DNA of 64,000 nt from contig JBBELK010000978.1 of assembly GCA_037783545.1 (NCBI GenBank), positions 37,136 through 101,135 of the forward strand, given 5' to 3'. The stretch comes from Henricia sp. BOLD:AAB3569 (taxonomy: Eukaryota; Echinodermata; Asteroidea; Spinulosida; Echinasteridae). The position numbers and the translations under genes are program-made. Of this stretch, positions 31,673 to 43,937 are shown piece after piece. Under the pieces are notes generated by a model, which saw nothing but the letters and a program-made list of their open reading frames with translations, was not told the DNA's origin and did not search any database. Every line of letters starts with the position of its first letter. The stretch's first letter is position 1.

Positions 31673-31953
31673 TAGAGCTATTCAAATCAGGTTGTTTGCA
31701 AATTCCCTACTAGTGGGTGTGGCCGTGGGGGCGTATTTTCAAAATGGCCGCCAAAATCCCCGTTTTTGACCATGCCACGTGGGAGGACGGGTTTTTCTTT
31801 TGGTACCACCGCTAAAAATGCATTGTAGAAATGGTGTCCCCCTTTTAAATGCTCAAAACCCCCTTAAAGAAATATTTTTTTAAATGGCTAACTATAACAG
31901 AACTCTGGAGGGCGCTGTTGACACAATTAAATGACATCTTCCATTGCTATAGA

Positions 31954-32227
31954 CCGTATTCCTGAACGCGTGAGGGCGCTCGAACAAGGTGATTTGGGGG
32001 AAAATGTCCATAGACGACTGTAGAAAAGTGGGGGTACGTGCATACGTACGTGGGGGAAAGTCGCGTACGCGGAGCGCGCAGACCTGTGTCGCGCGCATAG
32101 ATTTCCATTCAAAATAAACGTTTAGAAGGCGTGTGCGCGTAGCGCGTTTTGTGTTCGAACATAACGCACGATGGGCGCGGACCAGGCGCGGACCACTTGA
32201 CAGCGCCCTCCACGTTCAGGAATACGG
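31954..32227. mobile_element. 274-bp MITE
   Basis: Starts CCGTATTCCTGAACG(CG)TGAGGGCGCT and ends with the inverse AGCGCCCTCCACGTTCAGGAATACGG form, about 25 bp of imperfect inverted repeat. The interior is CpG-rich (GTACGCGGAGCGCGCAGACC). No clear target duplication. Confidence 0.8.
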
Positions 32228-32470
32228 CTTATTGTGTGAGGTAAGTTGAAGTACAAATCCTGGTCTGCTTTTTCCAAGTTACAGTACGTCCAATTTAGAT
32301 TGAAAAGACTTGAACTATATTACTTAAGATAGACAAGCGGTAATAACAACAAGACGATATACTACGGGTCCAGAAGTCCACCTCGATGAGGTCGTAGCGA
32401 GCAACAACAAAAGAGACACACTACCCGCCGCTTGGAAAGCTACTAAGTAAGAGATTATATCGCGTTCAGT

Positions 32471-33712
32471 ATGTTACAGCAACAGCAAGTCAGCAGTGAG
32501 CTGCCCACTCCTGCGCACACTAACAATGTGGCCAAGCATAAAGCAAGGCGACAACATCTGAGCAACACGGGTCATGACGGTAAGACCGTCGGAGCCCACA
32601 CTACACAGCACTGCGAAACCACTGCCAGAACTCCCAGTCGTAAGACTCTAAGCGGTTCCAAGATGATGCGCAACGTTCACCGGCTTTTGGTCTGCAACAT
32701 CAACGTAACGACGGCATCATGTGCGAGCAGGCTGGTTCAATGTGCGGTGAGTGTGAGACAACTGTCCCAGTCATTATGCTTCTTCTCGGAGGTGTGGATG
32801 GCGGGGGCGGGAGTCATTGAGGAGTGGCCGATAGGGTCGCTCTTGGAGGGCTGGAGGTTTGTATTTTCAGGCTTAGCCAGGAAGAAGGCGGCCGGAGTCG
32901 GGATATTGCTTTCTCCAGAAGCGAGTCCAGTTGACTACGAGATTATTGAGCCGGGCCGAATACTCTTTGCCCGAATAAAATATCGCGGAGTCAAACTAGC
33001 TGCTTGGTCGGTCTATGCGCCTACCAACATGCAGGCCGACGCGTCGAAAGCCAGTTGGTTTAACAAGCTTCGATGCTCCATGGCGAACAAGCAGAATCCA
33101 CGCATAGTAATCAAATCCCTTCGCGATGATCCGATCATCCGCCAGCTGTACGCCGAGGCAATAGAGCAACACCTTCCGAGCTTGGACTCTTCGGACGACG
33201 AGCTCGATGCCGAGGCGTTGGAGTGCCGGCTACGCACAGCAATAACAACAGCGAGCGAGTCGGCGCTACCGAAACAGCTGGTGGAGGAGAGTGAATGGGT
33301 GACGGATGAGTACAGGGGCATGGTGGAGAGGCTAGGTGAGACCAGGGGTGCTCGCGGGCGTAAAAGGTTAGGCAAGCAGGTGAAAAAGTTAAGGTTAAAA
33401 CTCAAGTCCGAGTTTCATCGCCTGCGAGCCGAGAAGATCAACCGGGCTGCTGAAATGCGCCAGGTTGAGGAGGAATACCGATTAGCCCACGAGGAGCGCC
33501 TCCTATGCACTACCGACCGCCAAATCTGCCCAGTCGAGTCGCTGCACCAACATTTCAGCGAGCACTTCAAGGCTAGGCGCGCCCGGCCCCGGCCGCCGGC
33601 GAGCGCACTCGACGAGCCCGAGTACCAGAAGGCCCTGCCCGAGGTCGATGTGGCGCGATTGACGATAGTGAGCCCACCCTGGAGGAGACGAGCAAGGCTC
33701 TGCAGAAGCTGA
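32471..33712 (+). pseudogene. LINE ORF: partial EEP endonuclease and linker, frameshifted at the end
   Basis: The 413-codon frame starts with a Gln/Ser/His-rich leader. From about residue 75 it reads LLVCNINVTT, then SEVWMAGAG, GVGILLSPEA and VKLAAWSVYAPTN, the first half of an apurinic-type (EEP) endonuclease with its E. The part that should hold G-D-F-N and S-D-H is missing: reading jumps from ASWFNKLRCS to KSLRDDPIIR, so the nuclease has an internal deletion of at least 100 codons. A long charged linker (ETRGARGRKRLGKQVKKLR) follows. The frame is lost near 33660, after which the protein continues in another frame. Confidence 0.85.
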
Positions 33713-34140
33713 AGAATGGGAGGTGCTTGGGGGTTGATGGTATAGCATGAGAACACCTCAAGTACGTGGACACTCCACGGCTGGCAGAGTACGTGCACGC
33801 TCTAATCCGACGGGTGTGGGTGAACGGGGAGTGTCCAAATGCCTGGACTAAGTCGCGATTGAAGCCGCTGTTTAAGAACAAGGGCTCCATGACTGATGCT
33901 AAGAACTACCGAGGCCTAATGATCAATAGCACGGTCAACAAGGTCTTGGTGATGGTCATGTTAGCCCGGCTGACACCGCACTATGAACAGGCGATACTCC
34001 CAAGTCAATACGGGTTCCGAAGCAACAAGTCAACGACGGATGGCATTTTTCTCGCTCGTCAAATCTCGACGAAAACCGCCGATGACGTCTGGGGGTGCTT
34101 CGTGGACCTCAAAGCTGCATACGACTGGGTGGACAGCTAG
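33655..34140 (+). pseudogene. LINE RT, fingers and motif A
   Basis: SKALQKLKNGRCLGVDGIA, a stop, then EHLKYVDTPRLAEYVHAL, NAWTKSRLKPLFKNKGS, KNYRGLMINSTVNKV and QYGFRSNKSTTDGIFLARQI lead to GCFVDLKAAYDWVDS, which contains motif A with its catalytic Asp. A stop follows immediately and reading passes to another frame. Confidence 0.9.
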
Positions 34141-34610
34141 GGCAACACTCTGGAAAGTACTCCGGAGGCGACTGGGCGATTCGGGTGGCAAGTTGGGCGA
34201 TATATTTGAACAACTATACAAGACCACTACAGCCGAGTTGGTCGGGCACAAGGACCCGGTACAGATCGAAGTTGGCTTACGGCAAGGGGCGGCGGAGAGC
34301 TGCATGCTGTTTAACTACTGGCTAGATACAGTAATCCGCTGCACGCTCCGTGACATTGAGCAGCGATACCCCAATGCCGGCATAAAACACAATTATGCGG
34401 TCAACAACGAATGTACCAACTGTGCACAACGCGCTGATTTCCCATCACGCGGCACGGCTGGATCGAAGTTGATCATGTACGCTGATGACATTCTGGTGGT
34501 GGCAAGGTCCAAGGTGGAGTTGGAAGGGATGATGAAAAATCATCGTCGAGAACTTCGGAAACTTTGGACTTCGAGTGGCCGAGTCAAAAACGGTCACGAT
34601 TACGTGGAAT
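34141..34610 (+). pseudogene. LINE RT, motifs B and C
   Basis: TLWKVLRRRLGD, then VGLRQGAAESCMLFNYWLD (motif B; the usual S-P after Q-G is A-E), CTNCAQRADFP and KLIMYADDILVVARSK (motif C, YADD, at about 34470-34510). The AAE substitution in motif B, together with frame breaks on both sides, shows an inactive copy. Confidence 0.88.
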
Positions 34611-35297
34611 ACACCGCTGGATGTCAAACAAGCGACAACACTGATCAACGTGAACGGCGCTGACCTTGACAACGTGCGCCAGTTCCGATACCTGGGTCAT
34701 GTGCTCACCGACAACCCGAAAGACCCCAAATACCTCCAGCACCAGATTGGTGCGGCCTATGGGAAGTGGAATGAGTGCAAGGGTGTCCTAACAGATAAAG
34801 AGATACAGCTCAGGGTACGAGTGAAGATGGCAGAGTCACTCATACGGTCAAGATTGACGTATGCAGTGCAAACCGAGCGATTGAGCGCCGCCCAGCGTAG
34901 CAAAATCGACTCGGTGTGGGCGCGGATGTGCAGGCAGATGATTAGAGGTGGCTTCCAGCGAAGAGGGGTTAGAGCCGAACCCCCGGATGCTGACCCGTCT
35001 CGCCAGTACGCCTACCGATATTCAAATGCCGACATCCTGCGGATATGCAAGACCTCCGCAGCGTCCACCTTCTGTCAAACCCAACATCTCAAATACCTCG
35101 GCCACATCTCAAGGATGCCCAACTCCTCCGAACTCAAACAATGGCTATTCACACCCACTGCACACAAAGGCATAGTATGCCAGTGGAAAAGACTAGCAGG
35201 AGACTTAGGTCTCGACCCGATCCAGCTCCGACGAGCACTTTTCGATAAGTGCAAACTAAACGCGTTGCTAAAGGCAACATACGCTCCTGGCTGCTAA
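34611..35297 (+). pseudogene. LINE C-terminal domain
   Basis: In the third frame: VRQFRYLGHVLTDNPKDPKY, YGKWNECKGVLTDKEIQLR, LIRSRLTYAVQTERLSAAQ, ARMCRQMIRGGFQRRGVR and LKYLGHISRMPNSSELKQW, ending at a TAA at 35297. This is the thumb and C-terminal part of a LINE protein. The R-G-G-F-x-R-R and L-G-H-I-x-R-M blocks are family-like. Positions 34927-35074 are duplicated at 1-148. Confidence 0.88.
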
Positions 35298-35523
35298 GCG
35301 CCGAAGTAGCGTCAACCCTACGAACGAACGAAGCACTATTATTAAAGTGAGAACAACATATTGGCCAGAAAGTCTTGCTATTTTGTGTTAGATTACAAGT
35401 GACTGCTAGACTAATACCAATATTGCACATGTAAAGATCACTCCAGTTTAATCCTACACAGAATAAAATAGTGTTTTGGGTTTATGGCCACCAACAAAAT
35501 ACTATGAGTATTATATATGTGGG

Positions 35524-36088
35524 GAGGTTAGCAAAGTTGTACTTTCAGGGGCGGATCCAGGCTTTTTAAAAAAAGGGGGGGGGGGGGGTCAGGTGAACTT
35601 CCCCCTTTCCAACCCTCTTTTTCTGGCATTGTACCAATGGCTGTCGGTTTTTGGTCCCTACCTTATTGCCTGGGATTCAACAGAATATTTGCCTTGAACT
35701 GATACGGTTATTTCAAAGAGGCCCTTTTTTTGGGGGGGGGGGGGGGGGGGGGGGGGGGTTGGGGGGGGGGGGGTGGTAAGAAAGACCTCAAATACCAATA
35801 TTTTATCCCCAGACCATTTGCCAGGTACTAAAACCATTATGGGGTGACACTTAGAACCAAAATACATACATGTAAGTCTGTGCTTGCATAACAGCACAAA
35901 TAGGTTTTTAGTGATTTTAAGGGTGAAATTTGCCCCCCCCTAACTCCTTATTCCACCAGTATTAATTTTGCAAACAAGCAGATATTGCAATGGTACACTA
36001 TCGGCTACCCAGAAAAAGTGGTCTCCAAAAATCCCGAGGGGGGGGGGGGGGGGGGGGGGGAGGGTTTCGGTTGGTAGCCCATGGACTA
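35524..36088 (+). repeat. G-rich dispersed repeat, copy 2
   Basis: Aligns with 150-718. G runs: about 27 at 35732-35758 followed by 13 more, and 23 at 36038-36060. It follows the LINE tail directly. Confidence 0.9.
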
Positions 36089-36649
36089 AGAAACTGTCTT
36101 CAAATTTTCACACATTGCATGAATAAATCTCAATTTCATTTTCTATTCCTTAGAAATGTTTTTTTTGCCCATGAAGTTCGGAATTTAACAGTTCGTTGTG
36201 GTCTCATTTTTACTCCAGTTTTTCCTCTTGAGCAGCATCGACGATTCCAAAATGTTGGGTATCAGGCTATAAATAGTTTCATTATGTACAATGTACGACT
36301 AACTAATTTTTAGACAAAATTAAAACATCTCAGATATGGATGTTTGAAAATCATACACCTCAGGCGACAGACAAAAAACTTAACATAAGTTAGTCACACG
36401 AATGTGGTCACGTGACGTCGTTTGTCACGTCCCTACATTTATTTTTTATTATAGACGTTTTCAAAAATAGACCAGCCGTGTTTTTTTTTGACTGGTTTCA
36501 TAACGCACCGAAAGCGGAGCTAAAACTATACGGCGGCCATGTGGTTTTGTTTTCATGCGTACATGTACATGTATGCCTAGGCCCCTCACAATTACAAACT
36601 AGAGCTTGGCGTTTGTTTTTTAACAAACGCTAGGTGATCGGGTGACATG
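36089..36649. other. Unassigned region with one hairpin
   Basis: No gene recognised. GGCGTTTGTTTTTTAACAAACGCTAG at 36609-36633 folds into an 8-bp stem with a short loop. Confidence 0.5.
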
Positions 36650-38600
36650 CACATTGAGCTCATGATGACGTCACACTTTTGAAATTGGTTGAAAACTTGA
36701 GTTGGTCGATGTTGCAAAAGAAACATTCACTTATCGATTGCCAGTATTGGAATTCTCAAGACATGATTCTTTGACAATTCAACGCTAGAATTGTGAATCT
36801 GATGACGTCATTATTGGCACAGTCAAGCTCATCACGACGTCACTATTGTGTGCACAAATTGTTCAAAGTTGTACTGAAGAACAAGTTCTTTAATGTGGTG
36901 AAATAATCTTTCCAATATCTATTAGAGTTCTCAAGATTTTATCATTTGAGATCATATTACGTAACCACCGTGCATGTGATGACGTCATCATTGGTATAGC
37001 CATAAAGTGCACATGTGTGGGAACATTTCGATTTGTAGAACTATGGTCAAATTCCCTACCACTTTGGCTCTATTTGCATTCAAAATGCTAATTTTCTGTT
37101 AACTTCCGGTTTAGACCGGAAGTAGGGGTCACACAGGGGTTATGTCAGTGTGTGATTTGTTTAGTTCATTTCGACCTATAATGCTGTGAAAGAATTGTTC
37201 AAGTATCTATTACGGTTCTTCAGATATGAATTTAGGAAATAATAACCTTTGAATTTTGGTAATTTGACACCTGTGATACGACATCATGACGTCACACTTT
37301 TGTGCACAAATTGTTCAACAATTTGATGAACATCAAGTTCTTAATTATTGTGCGAAGGAATCATACAAATATCTGTTGTACATGTAGTTCTCAAGATGCA
37401 GCATTTTTAAACAATTCAGCTTCAGTATCTTGTGTAATTTGACACCATATTACATAACCACCGTCGATGTGATGACGTCACCATTGGTATAGTCACAAAG
37501 TCCACATGTGTAGGAACATTTCGTTTCGTAGAACTGTGGTCAAATTCCCTACCACTTTCGCTCTATGTACATTCAAAATGCTAAAAAGTTGATATTTTCA
37601 AACAACTTCCGGTTTGAACCGGAAGTTGGGGACACACCTGAGGTCATGTCAAGGTTTGATTTGTTCACTTCATTAAGACCTATCATGCTGTGAAAGAATT
37701 GTTCCTGTATGATATGAATTTTTAAAATATTTAACTTTGAATTGCTGTAATTTGACACCTGATGACGTCACGATGGCGTCACACTTGATGTCATCATAAT
37801 ATTATACATACTAGTGAAAGTCTGCCATATGGCCTATGTCTGTATCTAATTTTGTCAAGATTCAGCTTGGTTTCTTGGGCATTTTTGCTCAGTAAGTGAA
37901 AACATTGAGATTTTCGTTTTCGTTGAACTTTGACTTATATTTGACCCTAGAAGAAAGGGTCAGATGAAAATGCCCACACTAAGAAATTTGTAGCCCATGA
38001 TCTGATGTATAAGTCTGCCAAATACGAAGATCGTGGGTCACGTGGTTTTCGAGACGGAAGGATTTTAAAACATGCATATTTTGGTTATTTTGGGGGTGTA
38101 ATTTGATACTTGATGACGTCACGCTGACGTCACGCTTGATGCCATCATAATATTATACTTGCTAGTAAAAGTCTGCCATAGGACCTATGCCTGTGCTTAG
38201 TTTCTTCAAGATTCAAATTGGTTTGATGGACATTGCTGCTCAAAATGTGCAAAAATTGAGATTTTCGTTTTCGTTGAACTTTGACCTCAGATTGACCCCG
38301 GAAGGAAGGGTCAGATGAAAATGCCCACACAAAGAACATTGTAGGCCATGACCTGAACTATAAGCCTGCCAAATACGAAGATCATAGGTCACGTGGTTTT
38401 CCCAGACGGAAGCATTTTAAAACCTGCATTTTTGGTCATTTTTTTGGTTGTAATTTGATACCCGATGACGTCACGGTGACGTCACACTTGTATGCACACC
38501 TTCTCATTGGGGTTGATGTTCCTACCAAGTTTCAAGTTGATAGCTTGAACCGTTTCGAAGAAAACCTCTGGAAACGTTTGAGTGGAAAAAAAAAAAATAC
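36650..38600. repeat. CRE-rich repeat mosaic, block 1
   Basis: Exact TGACGTCA occurs at 36666, 36803, 36980, 37287, 37473 and 37763, among others, usually in ATGACGTCA(C/T). Paired CCGGAAGT palindromes sit at 37102-37123 and 37605-37626. From 37943 two units of the GAAGGGTCAGATGAAAATG family appear (37943, 38294). Internal near-repeats of 450-500 bp (36900-37290 against 37400-37770) show stepwise duplication. Noncoding. Confidence 0.85.
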
Positions 38601-39110
38601 TAGAGCTACGTCTGTTCTATGAACAGAGCGTAGGGCTTTTTCATATTTTTTAACTTCAAAACTTGAAAAACGCCTAACCAGAATACAATGATTAACTAAA
38701 TTATATATTTTTGAACAAATTTAAATTATAAGCCAAATACTGTTTGACTAATGGTTATCGAGGTCAAAGGTCACCCTTTTCATTTTGTTTAAAGCTTGGC
38801 TATACCTAACCATAATGCTATGAGTCCCGTGTTGTTTGTTATCACTTTAAAATTATAAGCCAACGAAGATTTGACCACTAGGAAACGAGGTCAAAGGTCA
38901 AGCAATGTGCGCGTCTGCATACACTTGTATTTGATGCACCTTTAATCTGTCACGTGATGACGTCATCATGACGTCATCAATTTACGACATTTGCTAGTGA
39001 TCGTATGTGGCGCAGGAATCACGATCATAGGTCAATCGGCTGATTTGTTATGAATGTTTGAATATGGAAAACATTAAATTGTATGCTCCTTTAATCTAAT
39101 ACCTGATGAT
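38601..39110. repeat. ACTAGAGCTACGTCTG tail and DR1-bearing repeat
   Basis: ACTAGAGCTACGTCTGTTCT followed by ATGAACAGAGCGTAGGGC forms a hairpin (CTACG-CTGTTC paired with GAACAG-CGTAG) and ends in TTTTT. The same tail is at about 43010 and 46940. Two AGGTCAAAGGTCA direct repeats follow at about 38761 and 38890. Confidence 0.8.
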
Positions 39111-40296
39111 GAACAGTTTTTGAGTTGTGTCAGTTTGCTTGGGTGGGGGAGTACTGCTATACAGATCTACCACTTCCAGGTGTTTGATGAACTGTGGGAT
39201 ACCAAGTTATGGTGCAGGTAAAAACTTTTGATTACTTAATTAGCTCCTTGAGGAGTATCATAACATGTAGGTTCAGGATTTATACTAAGAGAGTATTGAG
39301 CCAAATTTCATATAAAACAAAATAACATGTACATTTAATGGAAATAGTACAGAAGCCTTCATCGATTCAGAAAATATGTTTAGATTTAAAAACATCGATT
39401 AGGCCTAAGTTACTGTAAAATTAGTACTATTTGTCATAATGTCACATGCAGTTATAAATTAAATATTTAAAAAGTTTATCCTGAAAATTAAGTTTAAAGG
39501 CAAGTTTTATTTCCCTTTGCGAATTCTAAACTGTTCATTGTTACAGTAGTTTGTTTTGTTCACATTTGGGATGGAAATCCGATGTTTACTCAAAAAAACT
39601 GATATACATATATTAGTCATCAAAGGCAGAAATCAGAGCACATAATTTGTTAAGATTGAAAAGAGTTTGGCCAAGAAGGAACAATTTCGTAGTTATATTT
39701 GTTGAAGATGGTTCAATAAAATGTTGACTATGACTTAATGATATCAGGCCTATATTAAGCTTTGCACCTTACTAAACCTAAAAGGAAGAAAACAAACATT
39801 GGAATGAATGCTTCACGGCAAAACTACGACATTCCCTCAATAACAACTACTTTCGTGTAGAGAGTGGACTCTCTTAAATAAGACTGAAATAACATAAAAG
39901 ATTGTATCCTACTCACATGTCCTTTTGTTAAACCATCTTCTGTTGAATTACACGTCCGTAATAGACACAGTTAAAAGACTGCTTCCAGGCAAACAATTAG
40001 CGTGTCACCGTCTCGGCCGGCGCCGTGTCACACAGGGCACACGTAATAGACAGCTACGGTAAAAATTAATTTTAATCGCATTGAGAACGGTCAAATCTAA
40101 AACTAGGCTCCTGGCATAACACTGGTCACTGCTCAGTCAACCGAAAACACAATTACATGATTATGGTGTCATTTTAAAGAGGAGATTCAACCCTAACAGA
40201 TGATATCTCCTGTTCATTCATACGCGCCCTACTTTAGTTACAATTAGCAATAATATCTCGGTTTCGTTTTTTTTAATCCAACCGGTATATACGGAA
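39111..40296. repeat. 1.2-kb duplicated block, copy 1
   Basis: 39127-39290 matches 44609-44760; 39540-39960 matches both 44160-44590 and 45100-45540; 40000-40260 matches 45540-45830. Landmarks are CAGGTGTTTGATGAACTGTG, TTTGGCCAAGAAGGAACAAT, TGAATGCTTCACGGCAAAAC and TGTCACACAGGGCACACGTA. No reading frame is kept between copies, so I see no gene in it. Confidence 0.88.
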
Positions 40297-40499
40297 ATGT
40301 TGACTTGGCTGAACTTTGGCCTTCAATTGACCCAGGAAGGAAGGGTCAGATGAAAATGCCCAAATACGAAGATCATAGGTCACGTGGTTTTCCCAGACGG
40401 AATCATTTTAAAACATGCATTTTTTGGTCATTTTTTTGGTTGTAATTTGATACCCGATGACGTCACAGTGACGTCACACTTGTATGCACACCTTCTCAT
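40297..40499. repeat. 360-bp family unit, left half, cut by a transposon
   Basis: Contains GACCCAGGAAGGAAGGGTCA at 40329 and a double CRE (GATGACGTCACAGTGACGTC) near 40456, then CACACCTTCTCAT up to the insertion. It continues at 42329. Confidence 0.85.
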
Positions 40500-42328
40500 A
40501 AGCCTTTTTGAGGTATGGCGGATACTATACCTGTCGCTAGAGGGCGCCCTGTCATTTGGGTAAACGCATCTAAAAATGGCAGACGGTTACCGTAGCGTGT
40601 ACGTTGTTGTATTAAAATGCTTATCAAAACTTCATCTGTTTGACTGTTTAAAGATAACCTGACGACCAATATTGTACGTGGTTTTGGAAATAGGATAATT
40701 GTCTATTGTATAAGAACAACTTTTAGTCTGTTTGTGGCAGATTTTGATCGTTTTCGTTATTGTTTTGCCTAGCATACGTGAAAAACGTCGTATACTTCAA
40801 AAATTGCTGATTCGTTCACGCACGTTTCTAAAGTCCGATAGGGTAAGAATTGATAATTTAACCAATAATATTTTGGAAAGAATTTACGAGTCGGACGTCA
40901 CATAAACCCTCCTGCACTAAACGTATAAGACATCTCGGAAGATTTCTTAGTTTTTCCTCGTAAAATCTTCACTTTTTCCCCCTCCAAAATTTGTTCTTTT
41001 CATTTGCACTTTAGAAAATGTATGGAATTAGAAAAAGTATGGAATTCTTTCCAAGGTCTAAAACAATATGGTCAAGTTATCAATTCTTTCCCGTGGTTTC
41101 TGGAAGTTCACATGTAAAGTTCTTTGACAGTTTTGACATCTGTATTTTCAGATTTGCCAATGAATAAACTCAGTGTCGCGCGGCTTCTAGTTATCTTGTT
41201 TCACTTGGCTCTTTTATTTACACTCATTTGTCAATGGCCAAAACAAAATTTCATGTATTAGCTGTATTTTTTAGTGTTTCACAACTTGCATAGTCAAGCT
41301 TTATGAATAATTAGGAATGAACACGATGGGGAATAGGAAATTTTCTTCATTATGAGCAGAATGTTCAATGACCAGTTCTCTTATCAGAGTTTTGACTGTA
41401 CCATAACATGATGGAAGCTTAAGATGGAGTGATTTTTAGAGCACCTATACATGCATAGTTAATGGTACTATCGATTGGTAAATTCTTAAAAACGGTGATG
41501 AATTGAGAGCCTGTGTCGAGAAAACTACATACAAATAGTCTAACACTGATTATAAGAGCACTGTTAATTCAAAGTAATGCTTATAACAAGGACAAATTTG
41601 GGTCCCAACTCTTTCTTCTTCTTTTTCAAGATTGGTATTACAAAATTTAACTATTATAACAAGTTAATTTGGAAAAAGCTGCAATTTCTTCCAGGAATGA
41701 TGATAAGGCACATTGTTGGTTTTCAGCCAGTCGTGCAGTCATGCAGGATCTACTGCTTGTAAACTCAAACTGTCATTTGTAGGCCTATTATTCATCTGGA
41801 CTATAATTAAAAGAGCCAAAAGACACAAATTAAAACATAACACACTGATTGGTCTTTTGGGAAACAGTCATAGCGTAACTTAGCTAGTTAAAATAGACCC
41901 TATACTAAGCTAAGGCTTTAGGCAAACACATAGCACGTTATAGAGTAGACCAAGGCTTGCTTCACTAGTTTCACTAGGCCTAGCCCAACTTTGCTCGGTT
42001 TCCTTTGCATGTACGTGTCCATCATTTTGATATATGACCGTGCGCGCGTTGGGTACGCCACGGGCTAGGCGCATCCTATGCCTTAATGCTGGGTTAAATC
42101 AGCCAGATTAACACATATCATGTGCCGTAGATAAATGAGTATCTTTAACCCGTCCATTACCGTAATTAAGCACTAAAATGTCATTTAAAAAAGGCGGCTT
42201 TAGCCGTCAGTAAAAATGTAAACGTACACCCACCCGCACAAACGTACGTACAAACGTCGGCCATTTTGGTTTATTTTACCCAAATCAAAGGGCGCCCTCT
42301 ATAAGGCAGCCATACTTCAAAAAGGCTT
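40500..42328. mobile_element. 1.83-kb transposon with AAGCCTTTTTGA ends and a visible empty site
   Basis: Ends AAGCCTTTTTGAGGTATGGC and, inversely, AAGCCTTTTTGAAGTATGGC, both followed inside by GAGGGCGCCC and TTTGGGTAAA. The paralogous sequence at about 38503-38520, CCTTCTCATTGGGGTTGATG, is uninterrupted. Here CCTTCTCAT, the element, then ATTGGGGTTG shows insertion with a 2-bp duplication (AT). Interior A/T-rich with no transposase; a 60-codon open frame near 41577 has no motif. Confidence 0.88.
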
Positions 42329-43870
42329 ATTGGGGTTGATGTTCCTACCAAGTTTCAAGTTGGTAGACACTGGGTCATGTGGTTTTATAGAGGGAAACAT
42401 TTCACGAAATGCCTATTTGGCTCATTTTTATGACGAAAATCCACTTTTTTGCTTTTTTTAATAATTATAATTACGTAATCATTGACGTCATGGTGATGTT
42501 CTACATGGTGGTGGAAGTTTGTGATGGGACCCATGCCTGTACCTAGATTTATAAAGATCAAGCGTAGTTTAATAGGTAATATTGCTTCATAAGTACAAAC
42601 AAATACAAACAATGTGATTTTTGAATTGGCTGAATTTTGACCTTCGATTGACCCAGGAAGGAAGGGTCAGATGAAAATGCCTACACTAAGAACATTGAAG
42701 CTCATGATCTGATCTAAATGTTTGCCAAATATGAAAACCCTGGGTCATGTGGTTTGGGCAAGGGAACCATTTTATTATTTCGGCAATTTTCCGCTTTTTA
42801 GGCATTTTTAAAGTGTTATAATGACGTAACGGATGACGTCACAATGAAGCCATTCTTGGGTGCACACCTCTTATACTATGTCTTTGATGTGACCAAGTTT
42901 GGTTAAGATCAATGTTTTGGAACAACCTGAAAAAGCGCCGACAACGCCTATGCGCTTTGTCTATGGGGAAAAAATCAGAAGAAGAAATAAACGGGAAAAA
43001 AATAATAACTAGAGCTACGTCTGTTCTACGAACAGAGCGTAGGGCTTTTTCACATTTTTTTAACTTAAAAAATTAAAAAATTAGCATGCCTACCTTGCAA
43101 AATTAGATGTTAGCATATCAACTATTTAACTTTTAAAAAGTTTACCTTTAATGTGTACCTTTAAAGGATTGATGACGTCATCAATGTTTTAACCACACAG
43201 ACATGTTTGGTGGTCGACTTACTCTATAAGCAGCACTATTGGGCTAATTTGCGCAAACACTGCTATGAAAGGGTCATTTTAAGACTTTTTAATTTTGACG
43301 CTAGAGGGCGCCCTTTTATGGAATGACGTAGAAACTTACATTTTTGGAAACCCTATTTACCTCAGACACTGACACTACCAACCGCATCTCGGCAGCTTTC
43401 ACCACTTTTACAAAATAGGTTCATTTAAATGCACTTCCGGTTTCTACCGAAAGTGAGCAAGGTCACAGGTCATGGCGATATTTTTTGGATACCCCACCCT
43501 AGTCGAACTCAAACACCTTTGACCCCATCCAAATACCTCTTACCAGTTTCAAATGGAAAGGCAAAGTCTGTTTGACCAATAGGGAATGAGGTCAAATGTC
43601 AAGGCATGTGGGCATCTGAAAGACCTTTATTAATGATCGTATATGCCGAAAGAATCAAGATCGTAGGTCAAACGGATGATTTTTTATGAATTTTTAAATA
43701 TGGAAACATTAAATTTCATGCCCCTTTAAACTTACACCTGATGACGTCATGATGACGCCATTGTTGGGTGCACACCTCTTCTACTGTGTCTTTGATGTGA
43801 CCAAGTTTGTTTAAGAACAACCTCAAGTTTGGGAACAACCTCAAAAAGTGCCGACAACGCCCATGCGTTA
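42329..43870. repeat. 360-bp family units and CRE/DR1 repeat, block 2
   Basis: Right half of the split unit, another unit at 42650, the hairpin tail at about 43012-43050, then a block with TGATGACGTCATCAATGTTT near 43170, the palindrome around 43433-43455 and CAAAGTCTGTTTGACCAATA near 43563. 42640-43490 matches 46560-47400. Confidence 0.85.
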
Positions 43871-43877
43871 TGTGAAT

Positions 43878-43937
43878 GGGGGGGGGGGGGGGGGTGGGGG
43901 GGGGGGGGGGTGGGGGGGTGGGGGGGGGGGGGGTGGG
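43878..43937 (+). repeat. G-rich tract interrupted by single T
   Basis: Four runs of 7-17 G separated by single T. In sister copies (about 42955 and 46890) the same position reads TTTGTCTATGGG and then an A/G-rich AATCAGAAGAAG, so the G tract is an expansion of the GGG in one copy. Confidence 0.9.

Larger units (their letters stand above)
32330..35523 (+). mobile_element. LINE (non-LTR retrotransposon), frameshifted copy
   Basis: One element with an endonuclease-like N-terminal part, a long linker, RT motifs A, B and C and a C-terminal domain, spread over at least three frames. The 3' region after the stop at 35297 leads to the G-rich repeat at 35524. The same tail plus G-rich repeat starts the window, so this end of the element has been duplicated. 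I cannot assign the clade securely. Confidence 0.9.

Noticed and set aside
33013..33890. Several antisense frames of 80-130 codons
   Set aside because: They lie opposite the LINE coding strand, whose sense frames contain the RT and endonuclease motifs.
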